A stretch of DNA of 64,000 bases, taken from the NCBI GenBank assembly GCA_035549015.1, contig DASZRW010000042.1:1-64000 (forward strand), given 5' to 3'. Below, in pieces: positions 1 through 10,096 of this stretch; position 1 is the first letter of the stretch; each line of letters opens with the position of its first letter. The notes under the pieces were generated by a model. It searched no databases and was not told the DNA's origin. It worked only from the letters and a program-made list of their open reading frames with translations. The stretch is from JAFDZV01 sp035549015 (lineage in GTDB: Bacteria > Bacteroidota > Ignavibacteria > OLB7). The position numbers and the translations under genes were made by a program.

Positions 1-1
1 C

Positions 2-1684
2 ATGGTGGAGATGACGCCGCGCGAGCAATGGACCAGCTTCGCGCCCTACTACGCGCCGACCAACCCGGGGAACATGCAGCACTACATCGATGTCGTCACG
101 GACACGGTCTCGGCGAAGAACATCGTGCGCGAGAACGGCACCGCGTTTCCGCTTACGAGGAAGATTCCCGGAACGGACCTCATCTGGGGATCGATGGCCG
201 TATCACCGGGGGAGACGCACTGGCTGCAGGGGAGGAACGGTGCGCGCTTCGCGGGGACGGTGTACGGGATGATGCAGGGCGCGGAGGCGTATCGCCCGGG
301 GGTGATCCGGAAGAAGGATGGTGGAACCGAGATCGCCGGCGGCGGCCGGCGCGTGCCCGGTGAGCTGCATCCGGCGGAGTACGAGGAATACGGCGCCGTA
401 GCATACGGCTATCCGCTTGCGCCGCGCCGGAACGTGATGGGGGCCGGGGACACGATGAAGATCGACACGTCGTGGAACTGCGAGACGCTCACCATCGACA
501 TGCATACGATCAACGCCAATCCGGTTGGCCTGCAGTCGATCTCCTTCCAGCCGGGGACGGCGGTCAATGCACTGCTCGTCGGGAGCGACCCGGTTCTCCT
601 CGCGAACGTTCCGGGCCGCACGAAGGTGACGGTTCTGGTGCGGCCGATCGATCGGAAGAAGGATGCATCGGGCATCGTGAACCTGGTGGACCGTACCGGC
701 AGGATTGCCCAGGTCCCCTACCTGTACCTGCACGACGAGCTGCAGACCACGCCTGCCAACGGGCAGTTGGACTTCGGCAATGTGCTTCTCGGGAGTTCCA
801 CTCCGGCCGATCTCACGCTCACGAACACCACCACGCATGTAATTCACGTGGCCGATCTGCACATGGCGAAGGGGTTGCGGCAGTTCGTCGTCTCCACCAT
901 CAAGCCCGGCAGGCCGCCGCTGGACCTGGCTCCGGGGGAGAGTCTGACGCTCACGCTTCTGGCGGCGCCTGACCAGCGCGGCGGCATCTACGAGGATACC
1001 GTTGTCTGTCTGTTCGGCTGCGAGTCCGTGCAGGTGCCGGCGCGGGTTGTCGCGGCCGTGCCATGCGTCTATGTTGGCGATCTCGCATTCGGCGCATTCC
1101 AGTCCGGCATCACACCGGCAAGAACCATCAGCCTGAAGATCTCCAACCACGGCAATGGACGAATGACGTTCCGCAATCCCGTGGTGACCTTCTCGAGCCC
1201 GGCCTTCTCCGTGACGCAGGCAGAGAAGAACAAGCTTCTTCCCCCGTTCGCGCTCCTCCCCGGACAGGACACCACCGTCGACGTCACCTTCCAGCCGCCG
1301 GTTGCGCTCGGCGTGTACAGCACCGTTGCCACGTTCCATACCGATGCAACATGCGATCGCGACACCTCGGTCTGGACGGCCGAGGTTGTGCAGGCATCAT
1401 CCGTTGGTGCAACGCTGCCGGATGCCGAAGGGTACCGGTTGGAAGCGGAGAGTCACGAAGGGGCGAGCGTTGTGATACGCTACGCGATGCCGCCCGGCGT
1501 GCACGGCTCGCTGCACGTGTACGACGCGGCGGGAAAGGAGATTGCAGGGCTTGCAGCGGAGGTCGATGATGGAAGCCGGCAGAGCATCGTCTGGAATACC
1601 GCCGGGCTGGCCGGCGGAACATACTACTGCGTGATGACGGCGAGAGGCGGAAGCCGGATGGCGCCGTTCGTTATTGTGCGCTAG
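2..1684 (+). CDS. IgGFc-binding-like giant secreted protein, paralog A (5' partial)
   Basis: Reading frame already open at the window edge, so only the C-terminal 560 residues are visible. The first ~135 residues match the end of the IgGFc-binding-like region of the three long paralogs downstream (PREQWTSFAPYYAPTNP, GTDLIWGSMAV, AYGYPLAPRRN). A Cys-containing beta module follows, then two Hydin/ASH-like Ig modules beginning near GQLDFGNVLLGS and VYVGDLAFGAFQSG, then a C-terminal beta domain ending FVIVR. The tail has the shape of a type IX (Por) sorting domain (GSLHVYDAAGKE, GGTYYCVM), so surface export is inferred. It shares an RKKDGG-containing insertion with paralog B, making those two the closest pair. 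Ligand and function unknown; the IgGFc label is only a domain-family resemblance. Confidence 0.85.
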   Translation: MVEMTPREQWTSFAPYYAPTNPGNMQHYIDVVTDTVSAKNIVRENGTAFPLTRKIPGTDLIWGSMAVSPGETHWLQGRNGARFAGTVYGMMQGAEAYRPGVIRKKDGGTEIAGGGRRVPGELHPAEYEEYGAVAYGYPLAPRRNVMGAGDTMKIDTSWNCETLTIDMHTINANPVGLQSISFQPGTAVNALLVGSDPVLLANVPGRTKVTVLVRPIDRKKDASGIVNLVDRTGRIAQVPYLYLHDELQTTPANGQLDFGNVLLGSSTPADLTLTNTTTHVIHVADLHMAKGLRQFVVSTIKPGRPPLDLAPGESLTLTLLAAPDQRGGIYEDTVVCLFGCESVQVPARVVAAVPCVYVGDLAFGAFQSGITPARTISLKISNHGNGRMTFRNPVVTFSSPAFSVTQAEKNKLLPPFALLPGQDTTVDVTFQPPVALGVYSTVATFHTDATCDRDTSVWTAEVVQASSVGATLPDAEGYRLEAESHEGASVVIRYAMPPGVHGSLHVYDAAGKEIAGLAAEVDDGSRQSIVWNTAGLAGGTYYCVMTARGGSRMAPFVIVR

Positions 1685-1883
1685 CGTGGTTGGATGAACG
1701 TTCCGCAGCAATGATGCGAGCCGTGTTCCCGGGCAGGGGGCGCGGCTCGCTCGGTGTAACACTCCTGCCGCGTCACGGTCTTCATAGCATTCTCATTCCG
1801 GCAGATGAGTTCGTTGCAGGAATACCGTGGGGGGATGTTCAATCAAATATGCATGCGGACAATGTGCATGCGGAGCCAGCATT

Positions 1884-3836
1884 ATGTCGGGTAAAGTCCT
1901 GTTCCCAGGTGCAGTACGCGCCATCCTCTCCATCGTTCTTCTGAGCATCCTGGTTGTGCCGGCCTCCATGATGCATGCGCAGAGGGTCCCGCAGCTCGAC
2001 CCGGCCGCATCCGGGACGTACTTCATGGTTGTGTTCCCGGATACGGTGCACAACGCGCTGGATGTGCGCTATCCGAATAACCGCGTTGCGGATCAGTTGA
2101 CACTGTGGATGTTCTCTCCCACAGGAACGCGCGTGACGGTCATCACGGGCAGCGGTGGCGTAACCGTTGTTCAACTCGCCGGCGGCGCGTTCACGGAGTT
2201 CAAGACCTCCGCCTTCTCTCCGGTCACCGCCTTCAATCAGATCTCGCGGAACTCTCTCAGGGTTATCGCGGATACGCCCATCGTTCTCTACTGCTATCTC
2301 GCGAACGCGCAGAGCCTGGAGACATGGACTCCGATCTCCGTGACCAGTTGGGGGGCCGCCTATCGGGTTGCCGCGCTTCCCGGAGCCACCGTGGACGATA
2401 TCGGCACCGCAGGCATCACCGATGTGCCCGGCACACCGAAGCCTGCTCCGGGGATAGCGTTGGTGGTTGCCGCGCACGACAGCACGCAGGTCACCTTCCA
2501 CCCGGCACCCGGTGTGAGGCTTCTCGGGAATCCCTCGCTGACGGTGACGTTGAACGAGGGGGAGGCCTACCAGGTGGCGAGTTACGTGGACACATCGCTT
2601 CACGCGGCGCAGGATGACATCGGCGGGATGGAGATCACTGCGGACAAGCCGGTTGGTGTTATCAGCGGCAACACGCGCACACAGACGGCCGGCGACAGCG
2701 TGATAGGGCAGGTCCTCAAGGGGAATGCGTACAAGGGATTGCAGATGGAGTGGCTTGCGCCGATCGAACAGTACGGCCGGCGATTCGTTCATACGCCGAC
2801 ATGGGATGCCTATCGTTCCGGACTCGGCTCGCGGGTTGAACGAAAGAGTGAATTCGTCCGGATCTACAATCCTGCGAACGTGCAGATGAACGGCAGCTAT
2901 CGCATGGAGGGGGATGCGGCCAGCACGGCGTTTACGGTGGCGCCGGGATCGTCATCCGTCGTACGGCTGGCATCCACGGCGTTCGGGGAGATCACTACCG
3001 ATCGCCCTGCACAGGTGATGATGCACTCCACCAGCGCAGTCAGTTCGCAGGAGAACGGCTCCGACATTCCCGGAGTGGAGGATATCCTGTATGAAGGGAT
3101 TACCGGATATATGACGACGGAGACGCCGTACGAACAATGGGTTTCGTTCGCTCCGTACTATGCGCCGAATTCCGTGCCGGGCATGCTGCACTACATCAAC
3201 GTTGTCACCGATTCCGTCTCCGCGGCGAACATCGTTCAGGAGGATGGGACGCCGTTCGTATTCAGCAACAACATATCCGGCACAGGGCTGGTGTTCGGAA
3301 CGATGGCGGTGACGCCGGGCCGTACGCATTGGCTCGAGGGGCGCAACGGCGCGCGCTTTGCCGGGACGGTGTACGGTGTGATGAAGGGACGCGAGGAGTA
3401 TCGCCCCGGGCACGTAACCCGAAAGAAGGATGGTGGCTCGCAGGTTGCCGGCGCAGCCGCCAACACACCGGTGCCCGGTGAGTACGAGGAGTACAGCGCG
3501 CTCTCCTACGGTTATCCGCTTGCGCCGCGCCGCAATGCTGTGTCCGGGCCTTCGTCGGTGACGCCGATCGCGCCGGCATCGGGCGACTATCTGCTCGCAG
3601 CGGTACGTGATGGAGAGAACGTTCGCATTCGCTATGCGTTTCCGGAAGGGCTGCACGGTACGCTTGCCGTCTACGACATCCTCGGCAGGCCGGTGGCGGA
3701 GTTTGCGTCGTCCACGGCCGGTGCGGGCGATCACAGCCTGGTGTGGAATACGAGGGGCGTGCCGGCGGGCACATACTACATCGCGCTTGGAACGGAGTCC
3801 GGTGTTCGAACCAGTCCGATCGTGGTGACGCGTTAG
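1884..3836 (+). CDS. IgGFc-binding-like secreted protein, paralog B (short form without Ig modules)
   Basis: 650 residues starting at MSGKVLFPGA, which gives a normal signal peptide (hydrophobic SIVLLSILVVPASMM, then MHAQ); the longer frame from 1827 would put about 19 odd residues ahead of it. The IgGFc-like part covers about residues 30-555: FMVVFPDTVHN, ETWTPISVTSWG, IGGMEITADKPVGVISGNTR, EQWVSFAPYYAP. Directly after ALSYGYPLAPRRN the protein passes into a C-terminal sorting-type domain (TLAVYDILGRPVAEF, PAGTYYIALG) ending IVVTR. The two Hydin/ASH-like modules present in the other four paralogs are absent, about 300 residues shorter. Probably exported to the cell surface by type IX secretion. 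Ligand unknown. Confidence 0.85.
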   Translation: MSGKVLFPGAVRAILSIVLLSILVVPASMMHAQRVPQLDPAASGTYFMVVFPDTVHNALDVRYPNNRVADQLTLWMFSPTGTRVTVITGSGGVTVVQLAGGAFTEFKTSAFSPVTAFNQISRNSLRVIADTPIVLYCYLANAQSLETWTPISVTSWGAAYRVAALPGATVDDIGTAGITDVPGTPKPAPGIALVVAAHDSTQVTFHPAPGVRLLGNPSLTVTLNEGEAYQVASYVDTSLHAAQDDIGGMEITADKPVGVISGNTRTQTAGDSVIGQVLKGNAYKGLQMEWLAPIEQYGRRFVHTPTWDAYRSGLGSRVERKSEFVRIYNPANVQMNGSYRMEGDAASTAFTVAPGSSSVVRLASTAFGEITTDRPAQVMMHSTSAVSSQENGSDIPGVEDILYEGITGYMTTETPYEQWVSFAPYYAPNSVPGMLHYINVVTDSVSAANIVQEDGTPFVFSNNISGTGLVFGTMAVTPGRTHWLEGRNGARFAGTVYGVMKGREEYRPGHVTRKKDGGSQVAGAAANTPVPGEYEEYSALSYGYPLAPRRNAVSGPSSVTPIAPASGDYLLAAVRDGENVRIRYAFPEGLHGTLAVYDILGRPVAEFASSTAGAGDHSLVWNTRGVPAGTYYIALGTESGVRTSPIVVTR

Positions 3837-4160
3837 GGCCGGAAGCTGCGGAGCGATCGTTGATGCCGCCATGCGCGTCTCTCCGCTCCGCTGCCGGAAC
3901 CCGTGACCAGCCTCGATTCCATACCGATGACATTCCCGGGCCGTATCGCACCAGCGATGCGGCCCGGTGCGCAAGGGGTCGCGGGGATTATTCCGCTCCG
4001 CGGATTGTGCTGGACGCGGATGCCGTCCCGGTAGTAGGTTGCGTGCCGATCTGCGCCGGCCGCTCACCGCCGGCGCCGGATGTCGTCGGTATCGTAGTAC
4101 GATATTTCGGCGTGCATCAGCCGGAACGCATCCTCGCCCTCAATCCGAGACCGCATTCAT
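3837..4160. other. intergenic gap between paralogs B and C
   Basis: 324 bases with no supportable gene; open frames here are short, lack family features and are not conserved between the corresponding gaps of the array. It presumably carries the promoter of paralog C, but no clear -10/-35, Shine-Dalgarno or terminator could be assigned. Confidence 0.5.
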
Positions 4161-6980
4161 ATGAGTATGAGCTTCAATCGTACGCACTGCTGCATCCGGC
4201 GGCCAGCCGTGCGGGCCGCAGCCGCGCTTCTGTGGTTTACGGTCTTCGCGTCCGGATCGGCGCAGACGGATGAACCGGTGCTGGATCCCGATGCAGCGGG
4301 AACGTCCTACATCATCGCCTTCCCGGATACCACCGGCAACAGGATCGATCCGCGCTTCCCGAACAACCAGGTGCAGACGGAGGCATCGATCTGGATTTTC
4401 ACCGCCGTCGCCAACTCGGTCACGATCACACGCAACGGCGTGCAGACCGTCCTTCAGCTTGCTCCCGGGGCGTTCCGGCAGTATCTGTTCCAGCCGCAGG
4501 ATCTCGTGGACTCCATCGACAAACCAACGCGGCCGATGTGCAGCGTGAAGTCCGAATATCCGGTGGTTCTCTACTGCTTCTACATCGGCGCGCAGAGCAT
4601 GGAGGCATGGACGCCGATGCCGGTGGAGACCTGGGGAACGGAGTACCACTGTGCAATGGCGCCGTGGGGTTTCGTGAAGAACGTGGACTCCCTTGCCAGA
4701 ACCAGGGTGATCACGAAGCAGAAGCCTGCCCCTTCGGAGTTGCTGGTGATTGCAGCGTTCGACAGCACCCATGTCAACTTCGTGCTGCCGCCGACCGGTA
4801 CGTGGGCGAAGGCGCCGAACGGTACGGTCACGTTGATGAGCGGGCAGGCATATCAACTCCAGAGCGGTACGGACAGCACGCTCCAGAATCTGGATGGCAC
4901 CATTGTGCAGGCGGACAGGCCGGTGAGCGTGGTGAGCGGCAATACGCGGGCGAAGTTCTCCACCGATGAATCCATTACCAGCAATGCGGCGAAGGGAATG
5001 TTGATGGAGGCGATGACGCCCGTTGAGCAACTGGGGCGCAGCTTCACCTTCATGCCGGACTGGGATTCGCATCGTCCGGGGAACGGCTCCTCCTTCGAAC
5101 GCACGCTGGAGTACGTTCATCTCTGCAACACGGTCGGCGTTCCGGACACGGGCTACTACCTGCAACCGGGCGGAGCAAATCGTGTGCGGTTCATCACGGG
5201 AGCCAACGCCGTCTCGGAGTTCAGTCTGGGACAGGGGACGGCAACCTGTTACGAGAGCTCGCGGCCGGTGCAGGCCGTGCAGTATGCCGGCGACATCGTG
5301 CACTTCGTTGGCTCGACGCCCTGCAACGGCGGCCCCTGTGTGGACTACAGCATGGCGGCACCCTACATGGTGACAATGGTTCCGCGCGAACAGTGGGTGA
5401 CGTTCGCGCCCTACGTCGTTCCGGCGAATCCCTCAACCATGGTTCACTACATCGATGTGGTCACCGATACCAACTCCTCCGCAGACATCGTTCGGGAGAA
5501 CCTGCAACCGTTTCCGTTCACGCGACGGATTGCGGGCACCGATCTGATCTGGGGGGTGATGGCGGTTGAGCCCGGCAAGGATCACTGGCTGATGTCTCGC
5601 GGTGGCGGCCGGTTCTGGGGCTTTGTCTACGGCTCCGTTGATGGGCAGGAGGCGTTCAGGCCGGGAAATACACCGGAGTACGAGGAGTACTCTGCGCTCT
5701 CGTATGCCTATCCACTTTCGCCATCGCGGAACGCGCTCCTTCCGCCGGACAGCGTGGCCATCGACTCCTCCTATCAATCATGCATGAGAGGGGTTCTGCG
5801 CTATCACTCCGTGAAGGGGACGGCCGTCGGCCTTCGCTCCGTCCGGCTCGATACGGGATCTGCCAACGCGCGGCTGGCATACGTGCTTCCCGCGCAGGGG
5901 GATGAGGTGGTTGGCCGCACCGATGTCACGGTGATGGTTGTGCCTCTGGACACGCTTCAACCGGTCAGCGCGCAGGTGATCTTCACCGATCGCACGGGTC
6001 GCGCGATTCGCCGGACCTTCACGGCCCGGCCGTACAGCGCTCCGGCAAGCCCCAATCTGCTCGTGTTCGACAGCCTCGCCGTTGCGAGCGGTCTTCGCAG
6101 GACCGTCACGTTCACCAGCAATGCGCCGGTCAGCGTCACCGCATCCTCCGTGAATCTGATGCACGGCGATGCGCACTTCGTGATCGTATCCACATCGCCA
6201 GCGCTTCCGGCAACTCTCCCTCCGGGCGGATCGATCGCGGTAACCGTGCAGACCGCGAACGCAGCGACCGCGGTTGGCGCAGGCGACACGCTCGTGCTGC
6301 ACCTGGATTGCCAGGAGACCCGCGTGCCGCTCGCCATCGTGAAGTACGACGGTGCGGTGATCGAAGTCCCCGATCTCGATTTCGGGATCTTCCACTTCGG
6401 CGTCGATGGCACGCGTTCGATCCCTCTGAAGATCTGCAACGTGGGCGCGGGGCAGATCGCCTTCGGCAATCCGAACGATCCCGCCATGCCGATCACCTGG
6501 GATGACCGGAAGCATTTCTCCATCGCCCCCTCCGACCTGAGCACGCTGGCGATTACGGTGCTTCATGCGGGCGAATGCATATCACTCGATGTCTTCTGCG
6601 CGCCGGCGGATACCGGCCGTATCACCACCACGGCAAGGATTTGGGGAACAACGCGCCTGGAGCGTGACACATCGGTATGGACGGCCGTTATACATACTGG
6701 AGCGGGAGTGAATGCCGGGCATGTGTGGAGAGGACGGCTGGATGTGAGCCCGACGCTGGAGGCGCTGCGCATCGACTACGAACTCGAAGAGGCTGCAACC
6801 GTGCGGCTGGAAGTATTCGACATGCGAGGCGTCCGCCAGACCGTTCTGATGGACGGGCGTGCGGAACCCGGTGAACATCGTTCCATGTGGAGCACGGCCG
6901 GCATGCCGAGCGGCATCTATTACGTACGTCTCGCATGCAACGGAGCCAACCGCGTTGTCTCCTGCATCGTCGTGCGCTGA
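4161..6980 (+). CDS. IgGFc-binding-like giant secreted protein, paralog C
   Basis: 939 residues. A signal peptide (VRAAAALLWFTVFASGSAQ) precedes the family opening LDPDAAGTSYIIAFPDTTG. The IgGFc-like region runs to about residue 525 (SMEAWTPMPVETWG, VQADRPVSVVSGNTRA, PREQWVTFAPYVVP near 405, GTDLIWGVMAV, ALSYAYPLSPSRN). A Cys-bearing beta module is next (SCMRGVLRYHS), then two Hydin/ASH-like modules (NLLVFDSLAVASGLRR; VPDLDFGIFHFGVDGTR) up to about 855, and a C-terminal sorting-type domain ending CIVVR. No obvious Shine-Dalgarno before this ATG, as is usual in Bacteroidota. The RKKDGG insertion of paralogs A and B is missing. Surface display is inferred; binding target unknown. Confidence 0.87.
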   Translation: MSMSFNRTHCCIRRPAVRAAAALLWFTVFASGSAQTDEPVLDPDAAGTSYIIAFPDTTGNRIDPRFPNNQVQTEASIWIFTAVANSVTITRNGVQTVLQLAPGAFRQYLFQPQDLVDSIDKPTRPMCSVKSEYPVVLYCFYIGAQSMEAWTPMPVETWGTEYHCAMAPWGFVKNVDSLARTRVITKQKPAPSELLVIAAFDSTHVNFVLPPTGTWAKAPNGTVTLMSGQAYQLQSGTDSTLQNLDGTIVQADRPVSVVSGNTRAKFSTDESITSNAAKGMLMEAMTPVEQLGRSFTFMPDWDSHRPGNGSSFERTLEYVHLCNTVGVPDTGYYLQPGGANRVRFITGANAVSEFSLGQGTATCYESSRPVQAVQYAGDIVHFVGSTPCNGGPCVDYSMAAPYMVTMVPREQWVTFAPYVVPANPSTMVHYIDVVTDTNSSADIVRENLQPFPFTRRIAGTDLIWGVMAVEPGKDHWLMSRGGGRFWGFVYGSVDGQEAFRPGNTPEYEEYSALSYAYPLSPSRNALLPPDSVAIDSSYQSCMRGVLRYHSVKGTAVGLRSVRLDTGSANARLAYVLPAQGDEVVGRTDVTVMVVPLDTLQPVSAQVIFTDRTGRAIRRTFTARPYSAPASPNLLVFDSLAVASGLRRTVTFTSNAPVSVTASSVNLMHGDAHFVIVSTSPALPATLPPGGSIAVTVQTANAATAVGAGDTLVLHLDCQETRVPLAIVKYDGAVIEVPDLDFGIFHFGVDGTRSIPLKICNVGAGQIAFGNPNDPAMPITWDDRKHFSIAPSDLSTLAITVLHAGECISLDVFCAPADTGRITTTARIWGTTRLERDTSVWTAVIHTGAGVNAGHVWRGRLDVSPTLEALRIDYELEEAATVRLEVFDMRGVRQTVLMDGRAEPGEHRSMWSTAGMPSGIYYVRLACNGANRVVSCIVVR

Positions 6981-7303
6981 TGTCGAAGTACCCGGACGTT
7001 CGCAACGGGAATATTGTGAACGATGGAACCAGATGCTTTGCATCACCGTGCGACCATTTGCATCGATGCGGGTCTTGGTGTCCACGGGTCGGAACGAAGA
7101 GGCGTCCCACATCTTCGTGACGTTCACGCCGCGAACCTCCGCGCGTGGCACCGCCCGTGTACTCCGGCGCATCATGGCTTCCAGCGTGAGCGCTGCAACG
7201 CCATGGTGAACCTGGCATGCAGTCCGCTTCTGCTGGTGGCCGCTGTAAGGTCGAGGCAGCCGCTTCGATGTCAATCCACTCTTGCAGAGTAATAGGTTCT
7301 GCC
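6981..7303. other. intergenic gap between paralogs C and D
   Basis: 323 bases without a supportable gene. The frame of paralog D could be extended upstream to 7217, but that would bury its signal peptide behind about 30 unrelated residues, so the gap is treated as non-coding. No clear terminator or operator seen. Confidence 0.5.
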
Positions 7304-10096
7304 ATGTCACACCCGCGACGGCATTGCGCTGCCATCATTGCAGTTGCGGCAACGATATCATTTCTGATGCTTGCCCAGCGTGGTGAGATCGTTGCTCAGA
7401 ATCAGATCCTGCGACTCGATCAGTCCACGGCCGGACGAGTCTACTACATCGCCTTCCCCGATACCACGAACAACACCGTCGATCCCAAGTATCCGATCAA
7501 GGGGACGGAGAACGAGGCTTCCGTCTGGCTCTTCTCCGACGTTGCCAATCACGTTGTCATCTCCAGCAAGGGGAAGCAGATCGATGCCCTGGATCTGGAG
7601 CCTGGTGTAATGAAGGTCTACACCTTCGAGCAATCCGCGGTTGTGACGGACATCAACCAGCAGAGCGCTCCGGTGTTCCGGGTGGATGCCGCAAAGCCGA
7701 TGGTGCTGTATGCATACCTCGCAACGAAGCAGGGGCTGGAAGCCTGGACCCCGATACCTGCGGAGATGTGGGGAACCAGATACTATGCCGCCGCAACGCC
7801 GTGGCAGTATGTGGAGGATTACGACACGAAGGCCGGCATACCGAAGCCGGCGCCATCGGAGATCCTGATCATCGCCGCGCACGACAGCACGCAGGTCAGT
7901 ATCGTCCATGCAGCCGGCGGCGATCTGTACGGCAATCCAACCATCGTGACTCTGAACGAGGGGGAGGCATTTCAGGTGCAGAGCAGCGACGACTCGCTGC
8001 ATCGCGACATCGCTGCAACCATCATTCAGTCCAGCAAGCCTGTCGGTGTCATCTCCGGCAACACGCGCGCCAGTTTCGGAAGCGATCATGCCGTGAGGGA
8101 CAACGCGCAGAAGGGAATGCTGATGGAGTGGATTACACCGGTCGATCAGCACGGCAGGGAGTTCGTCTACCTTCCGACAGCGGACGATCACACCTACAGC
8201 GCTCCGACTCCGCGCGTGAACGAGTACGTGCGTGTCTACAACACGTCGGGGAATCAGATCACCGGAACCATCAAGGACAACAGCGCCGGCCCTGCGGCAT
8301 TCACGGTGAAACGCGACTCGCTTCAGGAGTTCAAGCTCTTCACCTCCTTCGCTCTGCGGATCACGACGCAGGCTCCGGCGCAGGTGATGATGCACTCCTC
8401 CGATGTGGTAAACCTGCATGCAACACTGCATATCGGGAGCGGCGGGCTTGCCTACGACTACTATCAATGGGCGCCGTATATGGCGGAGCTTACGCCGCGC
8501 GAGCAGTGGACCCGCTTCGCTCCGTACTACGCTCCCACCAATCCTTCCACGATGCAGCATTATGTTGGCGTTGTCGCAGACACGGTGACGGCCAGGGGAG
8601 TCGTGATGGAGGACGGCACCCCCTTCCCGTTCTCGCATCGCATCAACGGCACGGATCTGATCTGGGGATCCGCCCCGGTACAGCCCGGCAGGACACACTG
8701 GCTTGCCTCCACGGGCAGCGGGAAGTTCGCTGGGGTCGTGTACGGATTCATGAGGGGGGAGGAATACTATTACGCCGAGGGAAACTATTACGTGGAGACC
8801 GAGGCGCTCTCCTACGGGTATCCGCTCTCTCCGCACCGAAACGTTCTCGCGCCGCACGATTCGCTTCGCATCGACAGCATACGCGGCGGATGTTCGCAGA
8901 TCACGTACAACGTTCGTGCGCTCAACTCCTCGCCGGTCGGCCTGCGGTTCGCGGAGCTGGATTCCGCATCGGTGAACGCGCGGCTGGTCGGCGTCGATCC
9001 GCTCAGGGCGGAGGATGTGCTGGGCCGCTCGTCAGTAACGTTGAAGGTGATGGCAGTGGACAGCACGCGTCCGGTTCACGCGCGTCTCGTGTTTACCGAC
9101 CGCACCGGTGCCTCCTCCGCCGTTACGTTCGATGCCAAGCCCGATTCGATCACCTTCAACCCTTCATCGGCTCTCCTCTTCGGCAGCACGGACGTCGGCT
9201 CCATTGTTCATCGCGAGGTGACCATCACCAACACGCTTGCGCGCACCGTGCTGATAAGCCGTGTGGATGTGAAGGGGGACACCGGCGTCTTCTCCGTCGT
9301 CTCCTCCATTCCAAGACTCCCGGCCACGCTGAAACCGGGCGAGGATCTCACGGTAACGATGGCGATGAATGCCAAGGAGGAGCGCTATTACTACGACACC
9401 CTTCTGGTGCCGATCGAGTGTACTACGATGTCGTTGCCGATGAACGGAGGCGTGAAGATCACGAGCATTCAGGCCGGCGACGTGGACTTCGGCGTGAAGG
9501 CGCACGTGACCACGACAACGGAGTACATGGAGATTACGAACGCCGGCACGCTCCCGCTGACGTTCAACAACCAGGGCGATCCCGCACATCCGATTACCTG
9601 GCCGGACGCCGTGAACTTCAGTATCGAACAGGCGTGGCAGGACAGCGTGCGCAATCTGGTGCTCGCCCCGAAGACCACGTTCCGCGTTCCGGTGAACTTC
9701 ATTCCCACCGTGCCGGGCGCGTATCGCACCGTTGCCCGCATCTGGGCCAGCACACGCGACCTTCGCGATACCTCCGTCTGGACCGGTGTGCTCCGCGATT
9801 CAACAACGGGAGTTCGCGGAACGGGCGCCGGGTCCGGAGCCGCGTCCGGGCAATTGAGCGCATGGATAGAGGGGAGCATCCTCACGGTGCGGTACGACGG
9901 CGCCGCAACCGGCGCGCTCCGGATCGAACTCTACAATGCGCTCGGCCAGCAGCTTCGCAGCGCCGCGGCCGATGCTGTCGGGAGCGGACGCTATGAAGTG
10001 CGTTGGGATATCACCCCCCTCCCCTCCGGCCGCTACTACTGTCGCGTTCTGGACGGCTCGCACGCCGTTGCACAGCCCACGCCGGTCACCTGGTAG
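7304..10096 (+). CDS. IgGFc-binding-like giant secreted protein, paralog D
   Basis: 930 residues from MSHPRRHCAAI, the start that places a signal peptide (IIAVAATISFLMLAQ) at the N terminus; cleavage probably near IVAQN. Family order is intact: YYIAFPDTTNN, LEAWTPIPAEMWG, IIQSSKPVGVISGNTRA, PREQWTRFAPYYAPTNPS near residue 400, GTDLIWGSAPV, ALSYGYPLSPHRN, a Cys module (GGCSQITYNVRALN), two Hydin/ASH-like modules (SSALLFGSTDVGSIVH; GDVDFGVKAHVTTT) and a C-terminal domain (LRIELYNALGQQLRS, PSGRYYCRVL). The protein ends PTPVTW, whereas nearly all other sorting-tagged proteins here end in Arg or Lys. Likely surface exposed; partner unknown. Confidence 0.87.
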   Translation: MSHPRRHCAAIIAVAATISFLMLAQRGEIVAQNQILRLDQSTAGRVYYIAFPDTTNNTVDPKYPIKGTENEASVWLFSDVANHVVISSKGKQIDALDLEPGVMKVYTFEQSAVVTDINQQSAPVFRVDAAKPMVLYAYLATKQGLEAWTPIPAEMWGTRYYAAATPWQYVEDYDTKAGIPKPAPSEILIIAAHDSTQVSIVHAAGGDLYGNPTIVTLNEGEAFQVQSSDDSLHRDIAATIIQSSKPVGVISGNTRASFGSDHAVRDNAQKGMLMEWITPVDQHGREFVYLPTADDHTYSAPTPRVNEYVRVYNTSGNQITGTIKDNSAGPAAFTVKRDSLQEFKLFTSFALRITTQAPAQVMMHSSDVVNLHATLHIGSGGLAYDYYQWAPYMAELTPREQWTRFAPYYAPTNPSTMQHYVGVVADTVTARGVVMEDGTPFPFSHRINGTDLIWGSAPVQPGRTHWLASTGSGKFAGVVYGFMRGEEYYYAEGNYYVETEALSYGYPLSPHRNVLAPHDSLRIDSIRGGCSQITYNVRALNSSPVGLRFAELDSASVNARLVGVDPLRAEDVLGRSSVTLKVMAVDSTRPVHARLVFTDRTGASSAVTFDAKPDSITFNPSSALLFGSTDVGSIVHREVTITNTLARTVLISRVDVKGDTGVFSVVSSIPRLPATLKPGEDLTVTMAMNAKEERYYYDTLLVPIECTTMSLPMNGGVKITSIQAGDVDFGVKAHVTTTTEYMEITNAGTLPLTFNNQGDPAHPITWPDAVNFSIEQAWQDSVRNLVLAPKTTFRVPVNFIPTVPGAYRTVARIWASTRDLRDTSVWTGVLRDSTTGVRGTGAGSGAASGQLSAWIEGSILTVRYDGAATGALRIELYNALGQQLRSAAADAVGSGRYEVRWDITPLPSGRYYCRVLDGSHAVAQPTPVTW

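Noticed and set aside
7768..9996. A 742-codon + frame inside paralog D
   Set aside because: Shifted reading of the same DNA; Arg/Gly/His-rich with no domain, whereas the main frame has full family homology.
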